Made by a program: the position numbers and the translations under genes. Below the pieces are notes generated by a model. That model saw nothing but the letters and a program-made list of their open reading frames with translations, did not search any database and had not been told where the DNA came from. Shown one piece after another: positions 1 through 9,053 of a stretch of 64,000 nucleotides of DNA; positions within the stretch are counted from its first letter, which is position 1, and each line of letters begins with the position of its first letter. The stretch comes from JBDTOX01 sp039933015 (GTDB taxonomy: Bacteria > Pseudomonadota > Gammaproteobacteria > Burkholderiales > Methylophilaceae): positions 17,797 through 81,796 of the forward strand of contig JBDTOX010000163.1 of NCBI GenBank assembly GCA_039933015.1, in the 5' to 3' direction.

Positions 1-1515
1 CGTACTGCCTGCGGGGTAAGTAGTGCTAGTGCTGCCGACCTTGACGGTAATCGGCGCTGCTGCAGGGAATCCGCTCAAGCTGACGCCAGTGCCATCATAG
101 GTCAGGGTTACCGCAGATGTCAGCGGATTGGCTGTATAGGTGCTATCCAGCACCGGTGCGGTAATGGTGCCGGCACCGGTGTTGCTTGTGGCTGGCGCAC
201 TGCTCAACACCGGGCTACCAACTGCAATTTTTGTAATATCGGACAAGGCCAGAGAGAAAGTCGATGCACCGTTGGCAGTAGGCTGAATCAGATAATCATC
301 ACCGCTGGCCATGGCGCCGGAACCCACTTTGAAAGTCAGGCCATCCAGCGATTGCGGCAAGCTGGCAAAGCTTTGCGCAGTGCCGTTATCAAGCCGGGTA
401 ATCGTGTAGTTGGCACCATCGTATTGCAAGCGATAATCGCTAGTTGTCAGGGCTTTTGCATCAGTGATATCAGCCAGCACTGCGGCGTTGCCTGTGTTGT
501 TGCCACTCGCATTCACCACCGCCAAGGGGGTGGTAAAGAATAGCCCGCCAGCGCTGCCGCTGGCATCCTGCGCCTGTTGATGCTGCTCATTGAAGGTCTG
601 CGCCATGACTGTAGCAATGCGCCCCAGCTGATTCTGAATATTGTCGAGCGAATTATTGCGAAACTGGATCATCCCGCCGATGTTGCCGCCCGGGAGGCTG
701 TCGGCACTCAGGATGGTCGATTTGTTTTTGGTCTGGTAAGCAACTTCAAGACGCGTGCCATCAGTCGGCGAGCGCTGGGTGGCCAAGGAAAAGGTCTGTT
801 TGCCCACCACCAGTGGCAAGCCATTACCGACAAACACACTATAGCTGCCGCCATCCTGCCGCACCACGCTGGTTTTGATTTCCTTGCTCAAATGACTCAC
901 CAGCAGATCGCGCTGATCCATCAAGTCATTGGGCGGGTTACCCGTGGCGCTCGTGGCTTTTTCAATAACGTCGTTCAGTTGCCCGATCTGTTTGGCATAG
1001 GCATTTACCAGGCCTACGCTGGTAGTGATCTGGCTGTTAACACCCTGGCGAATTTCATCCAGGCGCCCATCCAGGCTATGGAATCGCGCGGCCAATGAAC
1101 TGGCCGAGGAAAGCGTAGCCTGACGGGCTGAGGCGTCGTTAGGATTGGCAGACAAACCCTGCAGGCTCGCAAAGAAATCCTGCACAACAGGAGATAGGCC
1201 CGCGGTCGTATCAGACAATAAATTATCGATCTGCTTCATTTGCGCGGCGTAGTTACTGGTTGCGCTACTTAGTGACTGACCGCTTATCACCTGGTTATTC
1301 AGCAGCTCGCTATATATGCGCTTGATCGTATTGATCTGCGTGCCCTGCCCAACGTAGCCATATCCGAAGTTCTGTGCCTGTGCCGCGCCCTGCACGACTA
1401 CCTGGCGGGTATATCCAGGAGTGGAAGCATTGGCAATGTTGTGTCCTGTGGTGCTTAGCCCCACTTGTGCCGCGTTTAGAGCGCTGATGCCGATACTAAG
1501 GATGCTGGTAGCCAT
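1..1515 (-). CDS. flgK: Flagellar hook-associated protein 1 FlgK (3' end beyond window)
   Basis: FlgK is the first hook-filament junction protein; it is exported through the flagellar secretion channel and assembles on the distal end of the hook. I translated 505 codons from ATG 1515 to the window edge without a stop. The N-terminus has the rod/hook-family pattern (SILSIGISALNAAQVGL, then HNIANASTPGYTRQ), which forms the D0 coiled coil. The C-terminal D0 helix is outside the window. The start follows flgJ by 58 bases and is preceded by a sigma-28 type promoter, so flgK is probably transcribed late, separately from the rod genes. Confidence 0.95.
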   Translation of the reverse strand, partial: MATSILSIGISALNAAQVGLSTTGHNIANASTPGYTRQVVVQGAAQAQNFGYGYVGQGTQINTIKRIYSELLNNQVISGQSLSSATSNYAAQMKQIDNLLSDTTAGLSPVVQDFFASLQGLSANPNDASARQATLSSASSLAARFHSLDGRLDEIRQGVNSQITTSVGLVNAYAKQIGQLNDVIEKATSATGNPPNDLMDQRDLLVSHLSKEIKTSVVRQDGGSYSVFVGNGLPLVVGKQTFSLATQRSPTDGTRLEVAYQTKNKSTILSADSLPGGNIGGMIQFRNNSLDNIQNQLGRIATVMAQTFNEQHQQAQDASGSAGGLFFTTPLAVVNASGNNTGNAAVLADITDAKALTTSDYRLQYDGANYTITRLDNGTAQSFASLPQSLDGLTFKVGSGAMASGDDYLIQPTANGASTFSLALSDITKIAVGSPVLSSAPATSNTGAGTITAPVLDSTYTANPLTSAVTLTYDGTGVSLSGFPAAAPITVKVGSTSTTYPAGST

Positions 1516-1540
1516 AATTTATACCTGATCGTGTAATGTA

Positions 1541-1567
1541 TTTACGGCTGTTGGCGCGAAAACTTTA
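1541..1567 (-). promoter_or_regulatory. Sigma-28 (FliA) promoter of flgK
   Basis: On the minus strand TAAAGTTT (1567-1560) is followed after exactly 11 bases by GCCGTAAA (1548-1541). The enterobacterial FliA consensus is TAAAGTTT-N11-GCCGATAA, so the -35 is perfect and the -10 matches 6 of 8. It lies in the short flgJ-flgK gap, 26 bases upstream of the flgK start. Confidence 0.8.
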
Positions 1568-1573
1568 GGTTGA

Positions 1574-2479
1574 TCAGGCCGTGGAAACCTGCTGAATCAC
1601 CTGACGCAACTTGTCAGCGTAGTTTGGATCTGTGGCATAGCCTGCTTTTTGCATGGCTTGAGCATAAGCCGTGGCATTCTGGGCATTTGCAATCAGCGGT
1701 TCATAGCGCGTATTTTTTTGCAGCATGTTGGCGAAGTCGCGGAAGGAATCAGCATAAGAGTCGTAAGCACGGAATTTCTCGATTCTTTGCTGGCGCACCC
1801 CGCTCACATACTCCGAGGTAAGGGCTTCCACTACCTTGCCTTTCCAGCTTGCTGTCGCCTTGATGCCAAACAGGTTGTAACTGGTTGCGCCATCCTTGCC
1901 TTTAATCTCGCGCCTGCCCCAATTACTCTCGAGTGCAGCCTGGCCGACGATGAAATTGGCAGGGATGCCGGTTTCCCGGCTTGCCGCCTCGGCATGCACG
2001 GCTACTTGCTGCTGGAATACCTTCACGTGCCCAGGCGCTTGGGTCCGCAACGCTGGTGCCGAGCTGCTCGCTACAACCTCAGCTGGCACTGAGCTGCTCG
2101 CTGCAGCCTCTGGTTTAACTGGCACAGTGTTGCCAGTCACGGCATGGGCTGAAACTACCGCTCTATTCGACAATTGACGCGTCAATGCGTCTGCCAGACC
2201 TATACCGCGTGAGGCCAGTGTCTGGCTCACCTGCTGATCCAGCATGGAGGTGTAGGTTTTAGTTTGTTCGCTGTCAAACAAGCCGCCGTCCACCGTCGCA
2301 TCGCGCATGCTCTTCAACATCATGTTCAGAAACATGGCCTCGAACTGTGTAGCCGTGGCTTTGAGTGCTTGCGGTGAACCCTGCTGGGCCGCCTGGCGTA
2401 ATTTACCCAGGCCGTTAGCGTCGAGTGCCAGGCTCCCCGGTAGCTGATCCTGGCTTATAGCGCTGATGTCGGCTTTCAA
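1574..2479 (-). CDS. flgJ: Rod assembly protein / peptidoglycan hydrolase FlgJ
   Basis: FlgJ is a periplasmic two-domain protein that caps the growing rod and opens the peptidoglycan for it. The 301-residue product has an N-terminal rod-binding domain (about 1-105, with FEAMFLNMMLKSMRDA), a low-complexity Ala/Ser/Pro linker (about 110-150), and a C-terminal GH73 glucosaminidase domain (about 151-301). The likely catalytic glutamate is E184 in QAALESNWGRR; downstream SYNLFGIKA and the YADKLRQVI end are typical of the family. This is the dual-domain form found in beta- and gammaproteobacteria. It lies 8 bases after flgI, within the flg operon. Confidence 0.95.
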   Translation of the reverse strand: MKADISAISQDQLPGSLALDANGLGKLRQAAQQGSPQALKATATQFEAMFLNMMLKSMRDATVDGGLFDSEQTKTYTSMLDQQVSQTLASRGIGLADALTRQLSNRAVVSAHAVTGNTVPVKPEAAASSSVPAEVVASSSAPALRTQAPGHVKVFQQQVAVHAEAASRETGIPANFIVGQAALESNWGRREIKGKDGATSYNLFGIKATASWKGKVVEALTSEYVSGVRQQRIEKFRAYDSYADSFRDFANMLQKNTRYEPLIANAQNATAYAQAMQKAGYATDPNYADKLRQVIQQVSTA

Positions 2480-2487
2480 GTGGGCAC

Positions 2488-3594
2488 CTAGATGATTTCC
2501 AGTTCTGCGCGCAATGCACCGGCACTCTTCATGGCCTGCAATATCACAAGCAGATCCTGCGGCGTCGCACCGATCGCATTCAACGCCTTCAGCACTTCAG
2601 CCAGCGAGGTGCCGGCTTTAAGCAGGGCCACCTGCCCGGGCTCTTTATTAATCTCGATCTGCGAGCGTTGGGTGAATACCGTAGTGCCATTGGACAAGGG
2701 TCCGGGCTGGCTGATGACGGGGTCGGTAGTGATAATCACGGAAAGGCTGCCATGCGCGACCGCGCAGGTATCCAGCGTTACTGCCTGATTCATGACTACC
2801 GAACCGGTTCTGGCATTGAGGATGACTTTAGCTGCAGCGGCGGCGGGGGTGATGCTGATGCTTTCCAGCGCGCCGAGAAAGGCCACGCGCTCTTCGGCAC
2901 GCAATGGCGTACGCACCTGGATGACACGACCATCCTGCGCTACCGCAGTGGTTGCACCAAAACGGCGGTTGATAGCATCCACCACCAGGCTTGCCGTGGA
3001 GAAATCACTTTCATTTAATTCAACATTGATGCTATCGCGTTGGGTAATCACACTAGGCAAGGCGCGTTCCACTGTTGCGCCAGCCGAGATGCGACCTACA
3101 TCCAGATGGTTAATCTGGGCTTTGCTGCCATTCGCCGCTGCGCCCGCCCCGCCCACCAGCAAATTACCTTGCGCCATAGCGTAGATTTGTCCATCTGCGC
3201 CTTTCAAAGGCGTCATCAGCAACGTGCCTCCGCGCAGGCTCTTGGCATTACCCATGGACGACACGGTCACATCCAGCGTCTGGCCGGGCTGGGCAAATGG
3301 CGGCAGAGAACTGGTGACCATGACCGCAGCAACATTCTTGAGCTGCAGATTGGTGCCCACCGGCAGGTTCACACCCATCTGCTGCATCATGCTGATGATG
3401 CTTTGCACGGTAAACGGCGTTTGTGTGGTCTGGTCGCCGCTGCCATCCAGCCCCACTACCAGGCCGTAACCAATCAACTGGTTCTGCCGCACGCCCTGGA
3501 TTGAGGCCATGTCCTTCAGGCGTTCGGCGTGGCTGGGGCTAGCCAGCAGGCAGCTGCCAATTAAAGTGAGGGTGATGGTTAGGAGCTTGCGCAT
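2488..3594 (-). CDS. flgI: Flagellar P-ring protein FlgI
   Basis: FlgI forms the P ring around the rod in the peptidoglycan layer. The protein has 368 residues, normal for the family, and begins with a Sec signal peptide (RKLLTITLTLIGSCLLASPSHA). The mature N-terminus ERLKDMASIQGVRQNQLIGY and the internal GLDGSGDQTTQTPFT are hallmark FlgI segments. It lies 10 bases downstream of flgH and 8 upstream of flgJ, so translation of the three is probably coupled. Confidence 0.96.
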   Translation of the reverse strand: MRKLLTITLTLIGSCLLASPSHAERLKDMASIQGVRQNQLIGYGLVVGLDGSGDQTTQTPFTVQSIISMMQQMGVNLPVGTNLQLKNVAAVMVTSSLPPFAQPGQTLDVTVSSMGNAKSLRGGTLLMTPLKGADGQIYAMAQGNLLVGGAGAAANGSKAQINHLDVGRISAGATVERALPSVITQRDSINVELNESDFSTASLVVDAINRRFGATTAVAQDGRVIQVRTPLRAEERVAFLGALESISITPAAAAAKVILNARTGSVVMNQAVTLDTCAVAHGSLSVIITTDPVISQPGPLSNGTTVFTQRSQIEINKEPGQVALLKAGTSLAEVLKALNAIGATPQDLLVILQAMKSAGALRAELEII

Positions 3595-3604
3595 GGGGTA
3601 ATGA

Positions 3605-4282
3605 TCACAAAGGTATAAAGCTCAGAAAAAAGCGGGTCAGGATGGAAGCAATCTGGGCAGCGTCTATACGGCTATTGGTACGGTATTCCACGCGTGCATC
3701 AGCTACCCGCGTGGATGACACGACATTACCAAGGGCAATGTCATTGGGATTGATCACGCCCGAAAAGCGTACAAATTCGGCCCCATGATCCAGCGCTATC
3801 TGCTTTTCACCGCTCACCACCAAATTGCCGTTGGCCAGCACTTCAATTACGGTCACACCTATGGTGCCAGTAAAGTTGTTACTCGATGAAGTCGCGGCCT
3901 TATCGTCGTATTTATTGGCAGAGTCTGCCCCAAAAGTAGCACGCGGAACTGGTGAGCCAAACGAGGATGCAATGGAGGCAGCGACTGAGCCATTTTTATT
4001 GACAGAGCTCGCGCCCTGTTTAGCCGCAGTCGTGTTTTCGTTAATATTGATGGTCAATATATCGCCCTTGAGGCGTGCGCGCCGGTCTTCAAATAGCGGA
4101 CGGTAAGCCGCCGCCTGAAAAATGGCACCGCTACTGGCCACAGAGGCAACAACAGGCTCGGGTCTGGCTGTCAGCGGTGTTTTGACTATGGTTTCCGGCG
4201 TCATGGCGCACGCTGTTAATACCAGTACCAGGCTGGCAGCCAACCATGCCAACAAGCGCTTATCGGTAAGACTGTGTGTCAT
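3605..4282 (-). CDS. flgH: Flagellar L-ring lipoprotein FlgH
   Basis: FlgH makes the outer-membrane L ring that serves as a bushing for the rod. The 225-residue protein begins with a lipoprotein signal ending in VLVLTACAM, where the cysteine is the expected lipidation site. Recognisable family segments are LFEDRRARLKGDILTI, the NANSAA-like NKYDDKAATSSSNNFTG stretch and VSGEKQIALDHGAEFVRFSG. The start falls 5 bases beyond the flgG stop. The conserved C-terminus ends with FFLSFIPL. Confidence 0.95.
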   Translation of the reverse strand: MTHSLTDKRLLAWLAASLVLVLTACAMTPETIVKTPLTARPEPVVASVASSGAIFQAAAYRPLFEDRRARLKGDILTININENTTAAKQGASSVNKNGSVAASIASSFGSPVPRATFGADSANKYDDKAATSSSNNFTGTIGVTVIEVLANGNLVVSGEKQIALDHGAEFVRFSGVINPNDIALGNVVSSTRVADARVEYRTNSRIDAAQIASILTRFFLSFIPL

Positions 4283-4287
4283 TATTA

Positions 4288-5070
4288 TCAGAGCTGCGCG
4301 AGCTTTTGCAGCATTTGGTCTGAAGTGGTGATCGCCTTACTATTAATTTCATAAGCGCGCTGCGTCTGGATCATGTTGACCAGTTCCTCCACCACGTTCA
4401 CGTTTGAAGTTTCCACATACCCTTGTGCCAGCAGGCCAGTGCCGTTCGTGCCCGGGGTATTGGTGTTAGGCGTGCCGGAGGCTGCAGTTTCAACATACAG
4501 ATTCTCGCCCTTAGCCAGCAAGCCAGCGGGATTAATAAAAGTAGCCAGCTGCAATGTGCCTACTTGTACAGTCGAAGCGGAACCCGGCTGGGTAATGGTT
4601 ATTGTGCCGTCACGGCCCACAGCCATACTTTGTGCATTTGCCGGAATTGTGATGGAAGGCTGGACCACAAACCCGCTGGAAGTGACCAACTGGCCCTGGC
4701 TATCTACCTGGAATGAACCGTCGCGGGTGTAAGCCGTTGTGCCATCGGGCAGCAACACCTGGAAGAAGCCTGAACCCTGAATGGCAACATCCTTGTCATT
4801 GGAGGTTTGCTGCAAATTGCCTTGGGTAAAAATACGCTCGGTAGCGACCGGCCTTACCCCGGTGCCAAGTTGCAGGCCCGATGGCAGTTGCGTCTGCTGA
4901 GAAGACTGGGCGCCAGGCTGACGAATGTTCTGATAGAGCAAATCCTCAAATACGGCTCTGGAACGCTTGAAACCATTCGTGCTGACGTTGGCCAGATTGT
5001 TGGAAATCACGTCCATTTGCGTTTGCTGAGCGTCAAGACCGGTTTTGGAAATCCAGAGTGAGCGTATCAT
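4288..5070 (-). CDS. flgG: Flagellar distal rod protein FlgG
   Basis: FlgG polymerises into the distal rod that crosses the outer membrane. The 260-residue length is exact for the family. The N-terminus ([20 protein letters not shown], then [13 protein letters not shown]) carries the rod signature, and the C-terminus ([29 protein letters not shown]) forms the second half of the coiled coil. It is separated from flgF by 70 bases and from flgH by 5. Confidence 0.97.
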   Translation of the reverse strand: MIRSLWISKTGLDAQQTQMDVISNNLANVSTNGFKRSRAVFEDLLYQNIRQPGAQSSQQTQLPSGLQLGTGVRPVATERIFTQGNLQQTSNDKDVAIQGSGFFQVLLPDGTTAYTRDGSFQVDSQGQLVTSSGFVVQPSITIPANAQSMAVGRDGTITITQPGSASTVQVGTLQLATFINPAGLLAKGENLYVETAASGTPNTNTPGTNGTGLLAQGYVETSNVNVVEELVNMIQTQRAYEINSKAITTSDQMLQKLAQL

Positions 5071-5140
5071 TTTATTGCCCTTTAAAAGCCTTGCAGTTCA
5101 TCGAAACGAGCCATCCACGGCTATGCTAGCGCGTATTCCA

Positions 5141-5881
5141 TTAACTCAAACTGAGGAGTTGGCCGGCTTTACTGGCGTTATTCTCAGCGTTTTGCATTAA
5201 TTTCATTTGCAAATCGAACTGGCGCCCCAGGTTGATCATATTCACCATAGCCTCAATCACATTGACGTTGCTGCTCTCCAGCGCGCCGCCAACGACATTG
5301 ACTGTGGCATCAGCCTCGGCAGGCTGTCCATCCTTGGTTTTGAACAGGCCATCGGCTCCGCGCACCAGGTTTTCCTCTGGCGGATTGACCAGCTTCAAAC
5401 GCCCGAGCACATTGACAGCCCCCGGCTTGGTTTCATTGGATACCGACGAGACGGTGCCATCTTTCGCAATGGTAATCGTCACGTCAGGCGGGATACTGAT
5501 AGGGCCGCCATCACCCAACACGTTGAGTCCACTCTGCGTCTGCAACTGGCCATTTTCACTGATCTTCAGCGATCCGTTACGGGTATAGCCCTCGGAGCCA
5601 TCTTCAAGACTTACCGCAAACCAGCCTTGGCCCTGAATTGCCACATCCAGATCACGATTGGTGGCCTGGATGGCGCCAGGGGTAAAGTCTGCACCCACGG
5701 TGGCATCCACCACAAAAGTCCGCGTTGGCAATGCCGCGCTTTCAAGCGGCACCGCGCGGAATGTATCAATCTGTGCGCGAAAGCCGGTGGAAGTAGCATT
5801 GGCCAGGTTGTGCGAATTGGTGGCCTGCTGCTCAAGAATATGCTTGACGCCGCTCATGGCGGTATAAATCATGCGATCCAT
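5141..5881 (-). CDS. flgF: Flagellar proximal rod protein FlgF
   Basis: FlgF is one of the proximal rod subunits. The 246-residue sequence has the N-terminal rod motif (NSHNLANATSTGFRAQ), the central beta domain (AIQGQGWFAVSLEDGSEGYT), and the C-terminal ALESSNVNVIEAMVNMINL helix shared by FlgF and FlgG. The motif order and position between flgE and flgG distinguish it from FlgG. It is transcribed with the other flg genes. Confidence 0.95.
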   Translation of the reverse strand: MDRMIYTAMSGVKHILEQQATNSHNLANATSTGFRAQIDTFRAVPLESAALPTRTFVVDATVGADFTPGAIQATNRDLDVAIQGQGWFAVSLEDGSEGYTRNGSLKISENGQLQTQSGLNVLGDGGPISIPPDVTITIAKDGTVSSVSNETKPGAVNVLGRLKLVNPPEENLVRGADGLFKTKDGQPAEADATVNVVGGALESSNVNVIEAMVNMINLGRQFDLQMKLMQNAENNASKAGQLLSLS

Positions 5882-5914
5882 ATGATGCCCTTCAGGATAA
5901 TTCCGCTCACGTTA

Positions 5915-7147
5915 TCAACGCAGGTTGACCAGCGTCTGCAATACCTGGTCCTGGGTTTTGATGGTTTGCGCATTGGCCTGGTAATACCGTTGTGCGGTAA
6001 TCATGTTCACCAGTTCAGCCGTAAGGTCGACATTCGAGTCTTCCACCGCCGAAGACTGCAGCACGCCCAGCGTGCCGGTGCCTGGTGTACCCACCAATAC
6101 CGCCCCTGAGTCTGCCGTCTCGGCCCAGGCGTTATTGCCCAGTGACATCAAGCCATTCGGATTGGCAAAACTGGCGAGCACGACCTGGCCTAATGTTGAT
6201 GACTGGCCATTGGTATAGCGGCCAAAAATGGTGCCATCAGCGCTAAAATCAAAGCTGGATAGCCGCCCCGAGGTATAGCCATCTTGCGACAGACTACTGA
6301 CGCTAAAAGCGGAGCCAAACTGGGTAGCACCAGAAAAATCCAGCGCAATGGAAACCGCGGTTGCGCCAGCAGGAGTAAAGTTCACGGTTGGAGCCGCCGG
6401 CGTAACCGTAGGCTGCACGCCTGTTCCGCTAAACGTGAACTGTGCCGTTGCTACTGGAGCAGCGGGTGGCGTATAGGCGGTAGGAGTGCTGTCTACAGTG
6501 GTGTAGACATACCATTGGCCTGCCGCAGTTTTCAGGAAGAACGCTTGCAGCGTATGGGAGTTACCCAGGCTATCAAAAACTGAGACTGAGGTGGAATGGC
6601 TATACGTTGTAGGATCGGCCGGATTAAAACTCGCAGGAGTTAACGCAGCATCACCCGCATCCAGGTTCATTAGACCGACTACACTTTGAGTAGCAGCAGG
6701 TGCTAAATCAGAAGTATTAATACTCAATTCTACCGGGCTGCCCGTGGAAAGCTGTCCTTGCGCATTTACGCCATAACCTGTCAGGCGCTTGCCTTCAGCA
6801 TTCATGACATGGCCGGTCTTATCCAGCTGAAACTGGCCATTACGCGAATAAGTCACGCTGCCGTTATTGCTCATGCGAAAAAAACCGCCGCCATTAATCG
6901 CAATATCCAGGGAGTTGTTGGAGCTGGTGATATTGCCCTGGCTGAACTGCTGCTGCACCTTGGAAACCTTGGTACCGATACCAGTCTGGGAAGCACCGCC
7001 GCCACTCAGAGAATTAGCATAAACATCGGCAAAATGTGTTTGTGATTGCTTGAATCCCACCGTATTCGCGTTTGAAACGTTGTTGCCGATGACTTCAAGA
7101 CTTTTAGATGCCGCGTTAAGTCCACTTAAGCCTTGCTGGAAACTCAT
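5915..7147 (-). CDS. flgE: Flagellar hook protein FlgE
   Basis: FlgE is the structural subunit of the hook, the universal joint between rod and filament. The 410-residue protein starts with SFQQGLSGLNAASKSLEVIG, followed by NNVSNANTVGFKQSQ, and ends with MITAQRYYQANAQTIKTQDQ and VLQTLVNLR, the typical hook termini. A Thr/Ala/Pro-rich central segment (about 225-275) is the variable surface domain. The start is preceded on the minus strand by an AAGGAGAAC ribosome site. Confidence 0.96.
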   Translation of the reverse strand: MSFQQGLSGLNAASKSLEVIGNNVSNANTVGFKQSQTHFADVYANSLSGGGASQTGIGTKVSKVQQQFSQGNITSSNNSLDIAINGGGFFRMSNNGSVTYSRNGQFQLDKTGHVMNAEGKRLTGYGVNAQGQLSTGSPVELSINTSDLAPAATQSVVGLMNLDAGDAALTPASFNPADPTTYSHSTSVSVFDSLGNSHTLQAFFLKTAAGQWYVYTTVDSTPTAYTPPAAPVATAQFTFSGTGVQPTVTPAAPTVNFTPAGATAVSIALDFSGATQFGSAFSVSSLSQDGYTSGRLSSFDFSADGTIFGRYTNGQSSTLGQVVLASFANPNGLMSLGNNAWAETADSGAVLVGTPGTGTLGVLQSSAVEDSNVDLTAELVNMITAQRYYQANAQTIKTQDQVLQTLVNLR

Positions 7148-7214
7148 ACCGTTCTCCTTAAATGCCGTATTGAATAAAACTTACCGTACCGGAGCCACAC
7201 ATACCGGGCTGCAA

Positions 7215-7886
7215 CTATAGAATTTCCTTGATATCAGCTAGGCTATACCTACCCAAGTCGTTGCTCAGGTTCAGCGTAACGCCTGTCGTGCCATTCGATA
7301 CACTGGAAACTTGCCCTAGGCTCAAGGTCGTGGCTGTCAGCGTCTGACCGGCAGCCAAAGCCTTCACTGCAATCTTGTAGCTGCCAGCGGCGGCATCCGT
7401 GCCCGCATCGGTCCTGCCATCCCATTGCAGGTAAGATATCCCTGCAGGTAAAGCACCCAGCGCCACTTCGCGCACTGTATTTCCGCTTGCATCCAGCACG
7501 CTAGCCGTGACGCTGTTAGCGGCGCTGGGCAGGCTAATGCCGAATGGTGCCACGCCGCCGGATAGCTGTATCTTGCTGCCATCCACCAGCACATTGTGTC
7601 CAATCATGCTGGTTGCCTGCAGGGATTGGCTGGATTGCACGTTGCTGATCAGTGATGCCAGCGATGTGTTCAATTTGTCGATGCCCGTTACCGTGGAGAG
7701 TTGCGCCAACTGGCTGGTAACCTGGGCATTGTCGAGCGGATTAAGCGGATCCTGATTTTTCATTTGCGTTACCAGTAGCGTCATGAAGCGGTTCTGCGCA
7801 TCATCCACGCCCGTCGCTGCGGCACTCTTGGACGTATTCATGGTACTCAAGAGTGGTGCAGATACCTGGTTTTGTACGGTACTCAT
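7215..7886 (-). CDS. flgD: Hook assembly scaffold protein FlgD
   Basis: FlgD caps the growing hook and is discarded when the hook is complete. I place the start at ATG 7886 (MSTVQNQVSAP), giving 223 residues, because AGAAGGGAA lies at ribosome-site distance; an upstream in-frame ATG at 7913 lacks such support. The N-terminal QNRFMTLLVTQMKNQDPLNP and NAQVTSQLAQLSTVTGIDKLN are diagnostic. The C-terminal FlgD tudor/Ig-like region includes LQWDGRTDAGTDAAAGSYKI. It lies between flgC and flgE. Confidence 0.95.
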   Translation of the reverse strand: MSTVQNQVSAPLLSTMNTSKSAAATGVDDAQNRFMTLLVTQMKNQDPLNPLDNAQVTSQLAQLSTVTGIDKLNTSLASLISNVQSSQSLQATSMIGHNVLVDGSKIQLSGGVAPFGISLPSAANSVTASVLDASGNTVREVALGALPAGISYLQWDGRTDAGTDAAAGSYKIAVKALAAGQTLTATTLSLGQVSSVSNGTTGVTLNLSNDLGRYSLADIKEIL

Positions 7887-7932
7887 GTTTATTTCCCTTC
7901 TCGCGATTACCATTAGTTACTAGGGCGTTAAT

Positions 7933-8337
7933 TTACTGTCCGATAGTGAGTGTTTTCATCAGCAAGGTTTTGGCGGTGTTCATGGTTTCTACATTGTTCT
8001 GGTAAGCACGCGATGCAGAAATCATATTGACCATTTCCTCGGTCACATTGACATTGGGCATGGTTACGTAGCCTTTTTCATCAGCCAGCGGGTGCTTGGG
8101 GTCATACACCATTTTGGGAGGTGCGGTGTCTTCAATCACCTGCTTCACCCGGACTCCGCTGACATCCTCACCATGCATCGGCACGGCACTAAAAACTACC
8201 TGCTTGGCTTTGTAAGGCTGACCATTTGCGCTGGTCGTACTATCTGCATTGGCAAGGTTGCTGGCTACCACATTCAGCCGTTGCGCATGCGCGCTCATGG
8301 CTGATCCGGCAATATTGAATACGTTGAATAAAGACAT
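7933..8337 (-). CDS. flgC: Flagellar proximal rod protein FlgC
   Basis: FlgC is a 134-residue proximal rod subunit, the usual family length. The N-terminal [20 protein letters not shown] and [20 protein letters not shown], and the C-terminal [20 protein letters not shown], are family signatures. It lies 18 bases after flgB and is co-transcribed with it. Confidence 0.96.
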   Translation of the reverse strand: MSLFNVFNIAGSAMSAHAQRLNVVASNLANADSTTSANGQPYKAKQVVFSAVPMHGEDVSGVRVKQVIEDTAPPKMVYDPKHPLADEKGYVTMPNVNVTEEMVNMISASRAYQNNVETMNTAKTLLMKTLTIGQ

Positions 8338-8355
8338 CGTGAGTTCCTTGAACGA

Positions 8356-8772
8356 TTACCCTTGAATAGCTGCCATTAATTTCTTGATCTGGCCATTAAT
8401 CATGATCAAGCTGGCTTCATAACGAACTGCGTTATCGGCAAACTGATTGCGCTCGACATCCATATCCACAGTATTGCCATCCACACTCGCTTGCTGGATA
8501 GTGCGATATTGAATTTGGCCAGGCTGGCCGCTGCCCTGCCTGGCCGCCACACCCGCATCCAGATGGCGGGCGGCAGTTTTATTGAGTTCAGGTGCAGCTT
8601 GACTATTGCCTGCCATGGCCGCATGCAGTGCCGCACTGAAATCAACGTCCCTGGCTTTATAATTAGGGGTGTCTGCATTGGCGATATTGGCTGCAATCAG
8701 CTCCTGGCGCTGAGCACGGATACTCAATGCGGCCTGATGAAAACTTAGCGCAGCGTCCAATTTATCTATCAC
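8356..8772 (-). CDS. flgB: Flagellar proximal rod protein FlgB
   Basis: FlgB is the proximal rod subunit next to the MS ring and the first gene of the minus-strand flg operon. The 138-residue product contains RAQRQELIAANIANADTPNY, KARDVDFSAAL and the C-terminal NQFADNAVRYEASLIMINGQ, all typical. It is divergent from flgA with a 280-base shared upstream region. Its promoter could not be assigned with confidence. Confidence 0.96.
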   Translation of the reverse strand: MIDKLDAALSFHQAALSIRAQRQELIAANIANADTPNYKARDVDFSAALHAAMAGNSQAAPELNKTAARHLDAGVAARQGSGQPGQIQYRTIQQASVDGNTVDMDVERNQFADNAVRYEASLIMINGQIKKLMAAIQG

Positions 8773-9053
8773 GTTTGACTCCTTTACTGATGGCTCTGTT
8801 ACTTATGGCCTAGGCTTTATCGCTAAAGAAAATTCGCTTTAAACCGTAATTGACGTAGGCAAGTGTAGGAGTCAACCCAAACATTCAATCAGTGGATTAG
8901 CGCGGTAAAAACTCGACTTTTCCGAGTTTTGCTGGTCAGGCACGTCAGTAAAATGCAATGAGGCAATTTTCCCTCCACTAAAATGAATGCGCCATGGCGA
9001 AACTCAACATAGCGGAATGCACCATACCAAAACGCAGCATACACAGCGTGACC

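Noticed and set aside
577..1098. Open frame of 173 codons on the plus strand
   Set aside because: It is antisense to flgK, whose translation is unambiguous; the product has no recognisable features.
5207..6109. Plus-strand open frame of 300 codons across flgF and flgE
   Set aside because: It is antisense to two well-identified flagellar genes and has no ribosome site or family match.
8816..8845. Sigma-28-like element upstream of flgB (CGATAA on the minus strand with TAAA further up)
   Set aside because: The spacing between the two parts is two bases short and the -35 matches poorly when spaced correctly; rod genes are also not usual FliA targets.
8908..8930. Inverted repeat AAAACTCG / CGAGTTTT between flgB and flgA
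   Set aside because: It looks like a small terminator, but no gene ends nearby on either strand; function not supportable.
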